Origin: DATGZX01 sp035296965
Lineage (GTDB): Bacteria; Planctomycetota; Planctomycetia; Gemmatales; Gemmataceae
Assembly (NCBI GenBank): GCA_035296965.1
Contig: DATGZX010000314.1
Coordinates: forward strand, 1-49,286
Length of the DNA stretch: 49,286 nt
Reading direction: 5' to 3'
Position numbers and translations under genes: made by a program. Positions 1 to 9,304 of the stretch are shown here, piece after piece; position 1 is the stretch's first letter, and every line of letters starts with the position of its first letter. Below the pieces are notes generated by a model. The model ran no database searches, was not told the origin of the DNA, and saw only the letters and a list, made by a program, of their open reading frames with translations.

Positions 1-2
1 TG

Positions 3-416
3 GATCCGGACCCGGCGCTCTTTGCATCCCGAAGGGTTGTTCGCATTGGGTCGTTGCCGTTCGAACAACTGCCCGGTTTGGCGAATCTGGCAGCGGTTCT
101 CATCATGCCTTATGCTGATCTTCCGGTAACCCGCGCCATGCAGCCCCTCAAGTTAAAAGAGTACTTGGCTACCAGCAAACCGGCGGTCGTTCGAGACTTG
201 CCGGCGACGCGCGAATGGTCGGACTGTTTGGACCTGGTAGCCACGCCCGAAGCATTTTCCCAAGCGGTGCGCGGACGCCTAAACGACGGACTTTCAGCCG
301 AACAGCGCCAAGCTCGAATACGTTTGCTCGACGAAAGCTGGGACCAAAAGGCCAGGCAGTTCGAGCGCTGGGCGATGGATGCAAAGGTGGGCTTGAATGG
401 AAGCCATGCTGGTTAA
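3..416 (+). CDS. Glycosyltransferase, C-terminal fragment (cut by window edge)
   Basis: The reading frame is open from the left edge to TAA at 414-416, so this is the last ~137 codons of a gene that begins outside the window. The peptide contains VLIMPYADLPVTRAMQPLKL followed by KEYLATSKPAVV. That is the usual C-terminal part of a GT-B glycosyltransferase, where the nucleotide-sugar domain ends with a 'PLKLxEYLAxGKPVV' block. It overlaps the next glycosyltransferase gene by 20 bases, so the two are probably translationally coupled. The likely job is addition of a sugar to a surface polysaccharide on the cytoplasmic side. The acceptor and sugar cannot be read from this fragment. A TTG at 54 is an internal codon, not the start. 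Confidence 0.7.
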   Translation, partial: DPDPALFASRRVVRIGSLPFEQLPGLANLAAVLIMPYADLPVTRAMQPLKLKEYLATSKPAVVRDLPATREWSDCLDLVATPEAFSQAVRGRLNDGLSAEQRQARIRLLDESWDQKARQFERWAMDAKVGLNGSHAG

Positions 417-1587
417 ACCGTCGGGACAAGCTGTGAAGCGCCGATCGCGATGCCAGGATCAGCCCGTCGTGCTGCACACGCGTGTTGTCACCGGCTCCGG
501 CGGCGGACCCGACAAGACGATTCTGCATTCTCCCCGCTTCGTGGTGAATGCAGGCTACCGCATGCTGTGCGCTTACATGCATCCTCCAGGTGATGCGGGA
601 TTCGAAGAGCTGCGCAGAAAGGCGGAACTCTGGCAAGCGCCTCTACTCTCCGTTCCCGACCGCGGCCCCTGGGATTACCGTGTGATCACACAGTTCCTGG
701 AGATCTGCCGGCGTGAGCGTGTCACGATATGGCATGGGCATGACTACAAGAGCAATGCCTTGGGGCTGCTCCTGCGCATGTTCTGGCCACTGCGCCTGGT
801 GACGACCGTTCATGGCTGGGGAGTGCAAACCGGGCGGGCAACTCTCTATTACAAGATCGAGCGGCTCTGCCTGCCTTACTTCGAGCGCGTCATCTGCGTC
901 TCGAACGACCTCCGCGAACAATGCCTGGCCTGCGGCGTGCCGGAGGATCGCTGTCTGCTCGTCCAGAACGCGATCGACACGCAAGAGTATTCGAGAACAC
1001 TCGATATCAGCCAGGCAAAACAGGCCTTGCAAATCCCTTCCAATCGTCTTTTGATAGGCGCGGTAGGCAGACTCTCTGCCGAAAAAGGCTTCGACCTGCT
1101 GATCCGTTCCACCGATCGCTTGCTGCAAAGGGGCCTGGATGCCGGGCTCGTCATCGTCGGCGAAGGACCGGAACGACCAGCGCTGGAGAAGCTGATTGCG
1201 GAACTGGATCGAGCGGACCGCATTTGCCTGTTAGGTTACCGATCGGACATCCGAGGCATCTATGAGGCCATGGATGTGTATGCCTTGAGCAGCATTCGTG
1301 AAGGCTTGCCGAATGTATTGCTGGAGGCGATGGCGCTGGAGGTGCCGGTTGTCGCAACCCGCGTTGCCGGCGTTCCCCAGCTAGTCGACGATGAGGAAAA
1401 TGGCTTGCTCATCGACGGAGAGTCCGTTGAGCAATTGACCAATGCGCTGGCGCGCATCCTGCAAGACGACGACTTGCGCGAAAAGCTACGCCGGGCTGGG
1501 CGCGGGACAATCGAGGCTCGCTTTAGCTTCGAGCAGCGGATGCAAAAGATTCGCACCATTTACGACGAACTTCTCGGCCAGTTATGA
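397..1587 (+). CDS. GT4-family glycosyltransferase
   Basis: A 396-aa protein with the two-domain GT-B layout. The N-terminal half has a glycine-rich loop (GSGGGPDKT, about residues 30-38) and a WHGHDYKSNALGLLL segment typical of this family. The C-terminal half has GAVGRLSAEKGFDLLI (about 218-233) and the nucleotide-sugar-binding EGLPNVLLEAMALEVPVVAT block (about 302-321) with the E-x7-E signature. Family knowledge says such enzymes move a sugar from a nucleotide donor to a lipid-linked glycan in the cytoplasm. Related 'sugar transferase' genes sit in PEP-CTERM/exosortase-associated polysaccharide loci, which fits the FemAB and deacetylase genes downstream. ATG 397 overlaps the previous gene; ATG 406 is an alternative. 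The stop overlaps the next start (ATGA, 1584-1587). Confidence 0.88.
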   Translation: MEAMLVKPSGQAVKRRSRCQDQPVVLHTRVVTGSGGGPDKTILHSPRFVVNAGYRMLCAYMHPPGDAGFEELRRKAELWQAPLLSVPDRGPWDYRVITQFLEICRRERVTIWHGHDYKSNALGLLLRMFWPLRLVTTVHGWGVQTGRATLYYKIERLCLPYFERVICVSNDLREQCLACGVPEDRCLLVQNAIDTQEYSRTLDISQAKQALQIPSNRLLIGAVGRLSAEKGFDLLIRSTDRLLQRGLDAGLVIVGEGPERPALEKLIAELDRADRICLLGYRSDIRGIYEAMDVYALSSIREGLPNVLLEAMALEVPVVATRVAGVPQLVDDEENGLLIDGESVEQLTNALARILQDDDLREKLRRAGRGTIEARFSFEQRMQKIRTIYDELLGQL

Positions 1588-2663
1588 TTTTGCACAAAGC
1601 CTTGACTCCAACATCAGCGTTTGAGCTACGAGTCCACACGGGACGAGACATCAGTTCTCATTGGCCTCGCCTGGAGGCCTATTTGAACCGGCGGGGACCG
1701 TTACAACTAAGCTGGCATCCGGCATGGACGACTGTGCTGCAACAGGCGCTCAAGCACGTGCCCTATTGTCTGGAGGTCGTAACGGGCGAAGAGACGCGCG
1801 GGTTCCTGGCACTGGCCCATGTCCGTAGCATCTTGTTCGGCCGGTTCCTGGTCAGCCTGCCCTACGTGAACTATGGCGGCGTTGTAGCTGACGATGAGAA
1901 TGTCTACCGGCTGCTTGTCGATCATGCGGTGCAGCTTGCCGATGAGCTCGGCGTGCGGCACCTGGAGCTGCGACAGGTGCAGGGCCCGCCGCACCCGGCG
2001 TTCAATCAGACGCGCACCGACAAGGTCCACATGCAGCTTCCGCTGCCCGAAACCAGCGAAATGCTCTGGGCGCAACTCTCCGCCAAGGTCCGCAATCAAA
2101 TCCGCAAGGGGCAGAAGAACCAGTTCGTTCCCGTGTGGGGCCGTGAAGAACTTCTGCCGGACTTCTATACCGTCTTCAGCCAAAACATGCGCGACCTGGG
2201 CACGCCTGTCTTCGGCAGGAAACTGTTCCGCAGTATTCTGCGACAATTCCCTGAACGAGCGGAGTTTTGCGTGCTCCGTGCGGCGGATCGCCCGGTTGCC
2301 GCGGCGCTCCTTCTCCATGGCTGGGGGATCACCGAGGTTCCCAGCGCCAGTTCCTTGCGGGAGTTCAACCACACCTGTGCGAATATGCTCATGTACTGGC
2401 TCTTGCTCGAACGCAGCATCGAGCGTTCCCAGGCCGTCTTCGACTTTGGGCGCTCCAGCAAGGACAGCAACACGGTCCGTTTCAAAAAACAGTGGGGCGC
2501 CGAAGCGCTGCAAGCCGAGTGGCAGTATTATGTACGCGGCGGCGATGTGACAGACATGCGTCACGACAACCCTCGCTACCAGCGCTTCATACGCATCTGG
2601 CAACGTCTGCCCGTGGCGGTCACGCGCTGGATCGGTCCGGCGATTGTCCGGGGAATACCTTGA
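1584..2663 (+). CDS. FemAB/GNAT-fold acyltransferase, exosortase-locus type
   Basis: A 359-aa protein resembling the FemAB-like family associated with XrtA/PEP-CTERM loci. Visible hallmarks are the N-terminal SWHPAWTTVLQQAL segment, a SLPYVNYGGVVAD block (about 92-104), LSAKVRNQIRKGQKN (about 165-179), NMRDLGTPVFGRKLF (about 202-216) and a C-terminal VFDFGRSSKDSNTVRFKKQW segment (about 290-309). FemAB proteins use aminoacyl-tRNA in peptidoglycan bridge synthesis. The exosortase-linked branch has no established substrate and is thought to act on the exopolysaccharide or its precursors. No membrane segment is evident. The start overlaps the upstream stop by four bases, so coupling is likely. 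Family assignment is confident; biochemical role is not. Confidence 0.85.
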   Translation: MILHKALTPTSAFELRVHTGRDISSHWPRLEAYLNRRGPLQLSWHPAWTTVLQQALKHVPYCLEVVTGEETRGFLALAHVRSILFGRFLVSLPYVNYGGVVADDENVYRLLVDHAVQLADELGVRHLELRQVQGPPHPAFNQTRTDKVHMQLPLPETSEMLWAQLSAKVRNQIRKGQKNQFVPVWGREELLPDFYTVFSQNMRDLGTPVFGRKLFRSILRQFPERAEFCVLRAADRPVAAALLLHGWGITEVPSASSLREFNHTCANMLMYWLLLERSIERSQAVFDFGRSSKDSNTVRFKKQWGAEALQAEWQYYVRGGDVTDMRHDNPRYQRFIRIWQRLPVAVTRWIGPAIVRGIP

Positions 2664-2702
2664 CGCCTAGCCGCTCCGCCTGGGGTGGTCAGAGTAACAC
2701 CG

Positions 2703-3470
2703 ATGTACCAGATCTTTGTTTGGAATATTCTGCAGCCATTTCCCATTTTTTGCATGGTAATGGCGCTTGTGGTTGCCAATCTGTGGCGCAAGCGAAAAGA
2801 ATCGCGTGCCCGGCTCCTGTGGGTTAGCATTCCTTTTGTGCTGTTCCTGGTATCCTGCACTCCCGTCGTCGGATGGTTCGCGACGCGGTCCATCGAGTCG
2901 CGGTATCCGCCCTTGCGGGATCGGCCCAGCGATGCCGAGGCCATCGTGGTTCTGGCTAGTTACGTAGCGCCCCCCGACGCAATTCGCATCCGCCCCGAAC
3001 TGGACTACGAATCCCTCTGCCGCTGCCGGGAAGGCGCTGAAATGTTCAAGCAGGGGAAGCCCTGTCCGGTGATCGTCAGTGGCGGAAAACCGGACAATGC
3101 TCTGGATCCGGACTGTGCCAGCGCCATGCGCGATTATCTTGTACAGCTTGGGCTCGATAAATCGAATGTAATTCTGGAAAACAGATCGCAGACCACTTTC
3201 GAGAATGCAATAGAGTGTTCCAAACTCCTCAAAGCTCTTAATATACATAAGATCATACTGGTCACGAGCGCGGAACATTTGGGGCGCGCGGTTGGCTGCT
3301 TTCGCAAGGAAGGCTTCGAGGTAGTCCCCTGTGGCTCTTGCTACCAGGCGACCTACGATACAGAGTGGCCCCAACAAATCATTCCCAGTCTCCACGCAGG
3401 GATTGCTTTCGAGCGGGCGTGCCATGAGTGGCTGGGAACGCTTTGGTATTGGCTGCGCGGTAAGATTTAA
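2703..3470 (+). CDS. YdcF/ElyC/SanA-like DUF218 membrane protein
   Basis: A 255-aa protein from ATG 2703. GTG 2685 is an in-frame alternative giving 261 aa. Two N-terminal hydrophobic helices (about residues 5-24 and 36-56) are followed by a DUF218 domain: EAIVVLASYVAPP, then CREGAEMFKQGKPCPVIVSGG, the AMRDYLVQLGLDKSNVILEN block, SQTTFENA and KIILVTSAEHLGRA. These are the family landmarks of ElyC/SanA/YdcF proteins. In E. coli ElyC influences envelope integrity and undecaprenyl-linked glycan metabolism. Here the gene lies between a FemAB-type transferase and a polysaccharide deacetylase, so a role at the membrane in lipid-linked glycan turnover is a reasonable inference, not shown. Confidence 0.85.
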   Translation: MYQIFVWNILQPFPIFCMVMALVVANLWRKRKESRARLLWVSIPFVLFLVSCTPVVGWFATRSIESRYPPLRDRPSDAEAIVVLASYVAPPDAIRIRPELDYESLCRCREGAEMFKQGKPCPVIVSGGKPDNALDPDCASAMRDYLVQLGLDKSNVILENRSQTTFENAIECSKLLKALNIHKIILVTSAEHLGRAVGCFRKEGFEVVPCGSCYQATYDTEWPQQIIPSLHAGIAFERACHEWLGTLWYWLRGKI

Positions 3471-3542
3471 GCGCTTACTGCATCATGGTTTACTGTGTTC
3501 TTATACCGCGCGTTTGCAGCTAGTCAGTCCTCGGGGACGTTA

Positions 3543-4508
3543 ATGGCAACTGTAGCAACTTCGGTCCTGGAGTTTCCGTCAGCATGGGAGGATGTCCATG
3601 CGGTCGCCAGGAGACCGACGCGCCTCATCCTCAGCTTCGACGTTGAACAGCATTACCAGATCGAAGCCGCGGCCACGCTCGAGATCAGTCCCAGCCTGCA
3701 GGCACATTACCGCGGCCGGCTCGAATCATCGACGCGCTGGCTCCTGGATCTACTGGAAGAGCGCGGCATCAAGGCGACCTTCTTCGTGGTCGGTGAAATC
3801 GTCAAGCATAGTCCGGGGATTGTCCGTGCCATGGCCCAAGCGGGACACGAAGTCGCAAGCCACGGCTGGAACCATCGACGCATCCACAATTTCACAGCAA
3901 AGTCGTTTCGTGCCGATGTGCGCGAAAGCAAGGACGCCCTGGAGCAAGTGACGGGACTCGGGATACTCGGCTACCGGGCCCCGACCTTCAGCCTGGTGCG
4001 CCAGACTGCATGGGCGGTGGATGTGCTTGCCGAGAGCGGAATACTCTACGATTCTTCGATCTACCCGGTGCGGCACGATCGTTATGGCATCCCACAGGCG
4101 CCGCGTTCACCATTCCTTGCACGCGGGTCAGTGCACAAGCTAATTGAGATCCCTCCCGCGACGCTGCGTGTACTTTTCACCAATATCCCGGTGGGAGGCG
4201 GCGGCTATTTTCGACTCTTGCCATTCTTCCTGTTGGAACGCGCGTTGTGCCAGGTACAGGGAGAATGTCATCCCTCCGTCGCGATGCTGTATTTTCATCC
4301 CTGGGAATTCGACCCCCGGCAGGAACGTCTCCCTTTGACGCCGCTGAATCGTTTTCGGACCTATGTCGGCATCTTCCGTAACCAGGCCCGGTTGATAAGC
4401 CTTCTGGCTCGTCATCACAAGTATTCGTTTACAAGGGCTGTCGATGTTGCCCGCCAGTTAGTGGCTCAAAGCTTGCCCACATTCGACCTGTTGCCGCCGC
4501 CGACTTGA
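3543..4508 (+). CDS. Polysaccharide deacetylase, XrtA/PEP-CTERM-locus type
   Basis: A 321-aa NodB-fold enzyme from ATG 3543, preceded by GGGGA seven bases upstream; GTG 3495 would add 16 residues without a good ribosome site. Motif 1 is SFDVEQHYQ (D33, E35), motif 2 is SHGWNHRRI (H107 and H111 as metal ligands), motif 3 is GYRAPTFS (R145). DSSIYPVRHDRYGIP and VGGGGYFRLLPF are characteristic of the exosortase-associated branch of polysaccharide deacetylases. The reaction would be metal-dependent removal of N- or O-acetyl groups from the exopolysaccharide. No signal peptide is visible, so it may act on cytoplasmic lipid-linked intermediates or be exported by an unseen route. Confidence 0.9.
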   Translation: MATVATSVLEFPSAWEDVHAVARRPTRLILSFDVEQHYQIEAAATLEISPSLQAHYRGRLESSTRWLLDLLEERGIKATFFVVGEIVKHSPGIVRAMAQAGHEVASHGWNHRRIHNFTAKSFRADVRESKDALEQVTGLGILGYRAPTFSLVRQTAWAVDVLAESGILYDSSIYPVRHDRYGIPQAPRSPFLARGSVHKLIEIPPATLRVLFTNIPVGGGGYFRLLPFFLLERALCQVQGECHPSVAMLYFHPWEFDPRQERLPLTPLNRFRTYVGIFRNQARLISLLARHHKYSFTRAVDVARQLVAQSLPTFDLLPPPT

Positions 4509-4704
4509 ACCCTGCCTTCTGCAATGAAATAATGACGGTTTGGCGCGCCTATCCTTTCTGGATATGAGTTGATTCGTCTGCCCGTCATAAGAGGATGCCG
4601 GCTGTCTCCGGACAAGAGGCACATATCATCGAGGTCGACCGAAGTCAGTGGCCCCAGTGGCCACTCTTGCTTGCTAGTTGGTTGCAGTGCGGAGAACGAG
4701 CGAA

Positions 4705-7700
4705 ATGGCTCTCCACCGAACGGTAAACGTGAGGTTTCTCTTGTGGTTTTCGGGTTCCCTGATTGCCCTGGGCGCCGCGGTTGCCTTTTTGCACGGCTAC
4801 CAGGTGCAGCGAAACGCCAAAGTGATCAAGATCCGTGCCCAGGAAGCAGAAGAGCAAAAAGACTTCACCTTGGCGGCGAGGTACTACCGTCAATACCTTC
4901 TCTACGCGAAGGACGATCTAGAGGCCAAGAAGGCACAGGCTCGATGCCTCGATCAGAAAGCCGACAAAGACAAGTCGAGACAAGACTGGCAGCGGATATT
5001 CTCTCTGCTGCAAGATGTGCTGCAGCACGAACCGGACAACCACGACCTGCGCCGTAAACTCGTGTCCCTCGCCATGAGCATGGGACAATTCAATGAGGCC
5101 ATGGAGCACATCACGAGTTTATTGAAGGTCTACCCGAACGACCCGGAATTGAAAGGCTGGAAGTTCGTTTGCCTGGTCCGGAAAGGCGATGATGTCAAGA
5201 CCGAGAAGTTCCTTCGACAGGCGATCGAAGACGACAAGAAAGACATCGCCAGTTACTGGGAGCTGGCCAATTTCCTGGTGGTACGCCGCAAATTAGCGCA
5301 GGACGCCGACAAAGTCATAGAGATGTTAGTCAAGAATAACAAGGAAAACGCTGAGGCGCACCTGCTCCGGGCGCAGCACCTTCGCATGCGCGGCCAGCAA
5401 CCCGATGCGGACAAGGAAGTGACCGAGGCTGTGGCATTGGCTCCCCAGAACGTCGAGGTGGGCCTGGCTGCCGCCGGGCTCGCCATGCGACAGCACAAGC
5501 CGGCCGAAGCCCGCGCTTACCTCAAGCGTGGCATCGAGCATGCCCCCGCCAACGTCAAACTGTACGGCATGCTGGCAGCAGTCGAACTGAGTGCTCGGCG
5601 CCCCGACGACGCCATCGCTGCGCTTCGGAACGGACTGAAGGCCGTCCCAGAGACCAACCGCAACAGACTTCTCAAGCTGCTGGCCGAGATCCATATCCAG
5701 CGCGGCGACAAGGAAGCTGCCGAAATCGTTCAGCATCTGCGCGACTCTCAGGCATCGCAGGCAGTCCTGGATGAACTGGCTGCCCGCCAACACATGTACC
5801 AAGGGCAGTGGAGCCAGGCGGCGCAATTGCTGGAAAGCGTGCGCGGCCGTTTCACCGGCCAGCCCTCCGAGGCCAACCGCCTGGATTACCTCCTGGGCAA
5901 TTGCTACGAGAACCTGGGCGAGCCCGATCGAGCACTGATCGCCTACCGCCAGGCTTTGGCCGAGGCGCCCGAGACGACCGACGCGCAAGCAGGACTCGCT
6001 TCGGCCCTTCTCGCGCTAGGTAAGCCGGACGAGGCGATTGTCGAGTATCAGCGAGTTTTGCCCCATGATGCTTCTGTCGCACCCAAACTGGCCAGGATCC
6101 TGGTGGCGCAAAATCTACGGCAAGGGCGGAAGGAGGATGCCAATTGGCAGCCGATCCTGGACATGCTGCAGGCGGCCGCCCAGAAGGCGCCCGATCTCGC
6201 CGAAATCCCTATCATCCAAGCCTGGGCACTGATGGTCAAGCCGCAGCCCAACTCCGAAGAGGCATTCAAGGTACTGAATAATGCCTGCGCCAAAAACCAA
6301 AATGAAGCGCAACTGTGGATCGCGCTCGCGGACACCACCGAGCGGGTCCGAACGCCGGAAAAGGCCTTAGAGGTGCTTAATGATGCTGAAAAACTCTTGG
6401 GAGACCGGCCGGAGCTGCGCCTCGCCAAGGCCCGGTACTGGATCAAGTCCGGGAGAGACAAGGGTGGAGATACGATGCTGGCCAAACTGGAACAGGACAC
6501 CGGCAAACTGGGGCAAGGAGAGGTTCCGTTCCTCAAGGGCTTGGCCGAGCTTTACCAGCGTGCCGGGAAGAGCTCCGACGCCAAGCGTCTCTGGACTCAG
6601 CTCCTTGAGAAAGATCCGAACGACATGCACATTCGGCTCGGCCTCTTCGATCTCGCCATCCAGGACGGTGACAAAGCAGCCCAAACCAAGATGCTGGCCG
6701 ATGTCAAGAAGATCGAGGGCGAGGATGGGACGGTGTGGAAGTACGCGGAGGCATGTCGCATTCTCTCCTCGGCCAGGAAGGATAAAAACGTCGACAAGAT
6801 CCGATACGTACGCTCCCTTCTGAGCAAGGTCGCCGCCCAACGCCCCTCCTGGGCAGCCGTGGCCACGCGCGAGGCTGAGATCTATTTGCTCGAAGGCAAC
6901 AAGGACGCGGCACTGCAAAAGCTGATGCAGGCCGTGGAGTTGGGTGAAAGCAGCCCGCAGGCGCTGCACCAGATTGCCCAGATCCTCTTTGAGAGTCGTC
7001 GCTATCAGGAGGCCAAGCCCTTCCTGGAGAAGATCTCCAAGCAGGAGGGATCGGCCGAGGTGCGCAAAATGGAAGCCTTTCTCAAGATCAACGAGAAAGA
7101 CTTCGCCGGCGGGATTGCTATCGCCCAGCAACCCATCGACAATGGCTCTCAAGATCCGCGCGACTATTTATTGTTGGGCCAAGTGCTCTCATTGGCCTAC
7201 GCCGGCGACAAGAACAAGAGTAAGGACTATGCAACGAAGGCCGAGAATGCGTTCCGAAAAGCTGTCGCCTTGCCGGCGGGCGCAAAACTCCCGGAAGCGT
7301 GGCTCGAATTGGTCAGATTCTTGACGGCTAATGGCCAGAAAGACCGGGCCGAGGCCGTTATCCTGCAGGCCAAGGAGAACCTTCCGCCTGCTCTGGCGCC
7401 CGTGGCACTCGCTCAATGCTGGGAAGCGCTCGGTCGGGTCGACAAAGCCGTTGAGCAATACAGCGCGGCATTGAAGGACAATCCCGATGACATTCCCATG
7501 CTCCGGAATGCCGGCAGCTTCTATCTGCGGTTGGGACGGCTTGCGGATGCAGAGCCCTATCTAACCAAGGTCCTGGCCGAGGAAACGAAGGCGAGCGAGA
7601 GCGATCGCATGTGGGCGCGACGCGGGCTCGCCCTGTGTCTGGCTTATTCCGGAGAACAACAGAAGTTCGAGCAGGCTCTCAACAAATACCTCAAAGAGAA

Positions 7701-8919
7701 CTTGCAGATTCTCCCCGACTCCATCGAGGACCTCCGAACCAAGGCGCACGTATTGGCAACACGGCAGAACAGACGTATCGAAGCCGCCAGGCTGCTTGAA
7801 GAGCTGGCAAAAAAACAGGCGCCCACACTGGAGGAACAGCAATCGTTGGCCCAGCTCTACGAGCAAATTGGCGAAAAGGACAATGCTTACAGGCAATATG
7901 TCACCATCGTCACGCTCTCGGAGAATCCGGCTCAGATCGCCTACTGCGGCCGAAGATTGTTCGAGTTGGGAGAGACCAATGCGGCCCAGCACGCGCTCGA
8001 TCGGCTTCAGAATCTCGACGCCGAGACGCGGCGCCCGGCCGGCGCACTGATACTGCAACTGCAAGCCCTCCTTCTGAACAGGGCCGGAAGGAGCGCTGAC
8101 GCAATAGCCGCGGCCAAGCAATTCGCGAAATCACCCGGCGTGGACATCGGCACTGCTGCTCAGCTCTACGAAGAGATTGGGCAAATCGCAAGCGCCGAAG
8201 AGATTTATCGGCAACTCGCAAGAAAATCGGGCAGCGAGGACTCGCTGCAGCTGGCGGCTTTCCTTGGACGACAAGGCCGCCTCTCAGAGGCTCTAGACAT
8301 TTGCGAAAAACTCTGGGATAGTTTTCCGGCAGAAAGGATGACCAGCCTCGCGTTGGCCATTCTGAACGCCCGCAAGAGTCCCACCCCCCAGCAATTCCAG
8401 CAGGTCGAGCGTCTTATCGAGAAGGCATTGCAAAAGCAACCAGAGTCTCTCGCACTGCAGATGGATGTCGCGAACTTGCGCACGCTGCAACACCAGTACC
8501 TTCAAGCAGAGCAGGTGTACCAGAGCATTCTCGACCAGGATCCCACCAACGTTATGGCCCTGAACAACCTTGCCTGGTTCCAGGCCTTGTTGGACAACAA
8601 TTACGGTGAGGCATTCAAAAACGTCCAGAAGGCCATCGAAATCGCCGGCCCGATGGCGGAATTGCTGGACACGCGTGCTCTGATCTATCTCAACCTTGAT
8701 AAAATCGACGACGCCATCAGAGATCTTGATGCATGTATCCGCGATGTTCCTACGGCGACGATGTACTTCCATCTTGCTCAAGCGCAGCACAAGGCACGCA
8801 GGCAGAAGGATGCAGTAGAGAGCATCCGGAGAGCCCGCAAGATGAATCTTGCGCAGGCAATCCATCCTCTCGAGGAGAAGGCCCTGGATCGGTTGCTGGT
8901 GGACCTGGACGAGAAATAA
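4705..8919 (+). CDS. Giant TPR-repeat protein with N-terminal membrane anchor
   Basis: A 1404-aa protein from ATG 4705, with GGAG at 4691-4694; TTG 4678 is an upstream alternative. One hydrophobic helix (about residues 8-29) is followed by alpha-helical repeats almost to the C terminus. Many 34-residue TPR units are visible, for example KDFTLAARYYRQYLLYAKDD, GEPDRALIAYRQALAEAPET, GRVDKAVEQYSAALKDNPDD and HQYLQAEQVYQSILDQDPTN. The final units (ALNNLAWFQALLDN, then a leucine-rich helix) resemble the C-terminal TPRs of PEP-CTERM-associated PrsT-type lipoproteins. TPR proteins are scaffolds; here the likely role is organising the synthesis or export complex of the surrounding polysaccharide genes. 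It has 195 bases of non-coding DNA upstream and ends the first block of the locus. Confidence 0.85.
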   Translation: MALHRTVNVRFLLWFSGSLIALGAAVAFLHGYQVQRNAKVIKIRAQEAEEQKDFTLAARYYRQYLLYAKDDLEAKKAQARCLDQKADKDKSRQDWQRIFSLLQDVLQHEPDNHDLRRKLVSLAMSMGQFNEAMEHITSLLKVYPNDPELKGWKFVCLVRKGDDVKTEKFLRQAIEDDKKDIASYWELANFLVVRRKLAQDADKVIEMLVKNNKENAEAHLLRAQHLRMRGQQPDADKEVTEAVALAPQNVEVGLAAAGLAMRQHKPAEARAYLKRGIEHAPANVKLYGMLAAVELSARRPDDAIAALRNGLKAVPETNRNRLLKLLAEIHIQRGDKEAAEIVQHLRDSQASQAVLDELAARQHMYQGQWSQAAQLLESVRGRFTGQPSEANRLDYLLGNCYENLGEPDRALIAYRQALAEAPETTDAQAGLASALLALGKPDEAIVEYQRVLPHDASVAPKLARILVAQNLRQGRKEDANWQPILDMLQAAAQKAPDLAEIPIIQAWALMVKPQPNSEEAFKVLNNACAKNQNEAQLWIALADTTERVRTPEKALEVLNDAEKLLGDRPELRLAKARYWIKSGRDKGGDTMLAKLEQDTGKLGQGEVPFLKGLAELYQRAGKSSDAKRLWTQLLEKDPNDMHIRLGLFDLAIQDGDKAAQTKMLADVKKIEGEDGTVWKYAEACRILSSARKDKNVDKIRYVRSLLSKVAAQRPSWAAVATREAEIYLLEGNKDAALQKLMQAVELGESSPQALHQIAQILFESRRYQEAKPFLEKISKQEGSAEVRKMEAFLKINEKDFAGGIAIAQQPIDNGSQDPRDYLLLGQVLSLAYAGDKNKSKDYATKAENAFRKAVALPAGAKLPEAWLELVRFLTANGQKDRAEAVILQAKENLPPALAPVALAQCWEALGRVDKAVEQYSAALKDNPDDIPMLRNAGSFYLRLGRLADAEPYLTKVLAEETKASESDRMWARRGLALCLAYSGEQQKFEQALNKYLKENLQILPDSIEDLRTKAHVLATRQNRRIEAARLLEELAKKQAPTLEEQQSLAQLYEQIGEKDNAYRQYVTIVTLSENPAQIAYCGRRLFELGETNAAQHALDRLQNLDAETRRPAGALILQLQALLLNRAGRSADAIAAAKQFAKSPGVDIGTAAQLYEEIGQIASAEEIYRQLARKSGSEDSLQLAAFLGRQGRLSEALDICEKLWDSFPAERMTSLALAILNARKSPTPQQFQQVERLIEKALQKQPESLALQMDVANLRTLQHQYLQAEQVYQSILDQDPTNVMALNNLAWFQALLDNNYGEAFKNVQKAIEIAGPMAELLDTRALIYLNLDKIDDAIRDLDACIRDVPTATMYFHLAQAQHKARRQKDAVESIRRARKMNLAQAIHPLEEKALDRLLVDLDEK

Positions 8920-9304
8920 TAGGCTGTGTCAGGGCGCCACATAGAGGCGTCAACACAAAATAGCCTGTTAACCATTCTTTGCGCCTGTTAACGCTCCTTG
9001 TTAAGTTTCCTGGAAACGAACACCAGGGATACCTGCGACTCCGGTATGCAGCACCTTTGAGCCGAATCCCTATCCACTTGTTGATCAAGCAAATAGAACT
9101 CACTCGTGCCGGAGGAATAGCGCGAGGAGTTGGCACTGGCATGCGGTTTGCTATCATCCTGAGGGCACAGAATGACGTAGAGCGTTGGATTTGCCCGGTA
9201 ATGAGGAACGATTTGACAACGGTAGCGAGCCGGACGTGTTGCTCTGTCACGTCTGAATTGATGATTGCATCTAGTCGCACGAACGAATCGAACGGAGACT
9301 AGGG
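8920..9304. other. 385-bp intergenic region before the precursor-synthesis genes
   Basis: No convincing gene lies here. It holds the sigma-54 type promoter described separately at 9137-9152 and a short run of GTTAAC-like repeats around 8966-9006 (CCTGTTAACCA, CCTGTTAACGC, CTTGTTAAG). Those repeats sit 130-170 bases upstream of the promoter, where an enhancer-binding activator could bind. That use is inference only. Confidence 0.5.
9137..9152 (+). promoter_or_regulatory. Candidate sigma-54 (RpoN) promoter for the nucleotide-sugar dehydrogenase block
   Basis: The sequence reads CTGGCATG-CGGT-TTGCT (9136-9152). Against the consensus YTGGCACG-N4-TTGCW it has one mismatch (T for the second C of GGCAC). 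GG and GC elements are spaced exactly as required. The predicted start of transcription is near 9163, leaving a leader of about 140 bases before ATG 9305. Sigma-54 control of exopolysaccharide genes is known for exosortase/PEP-CTERM loci (PrsK/PrsR), which fits the context. Confidence 0.6.
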
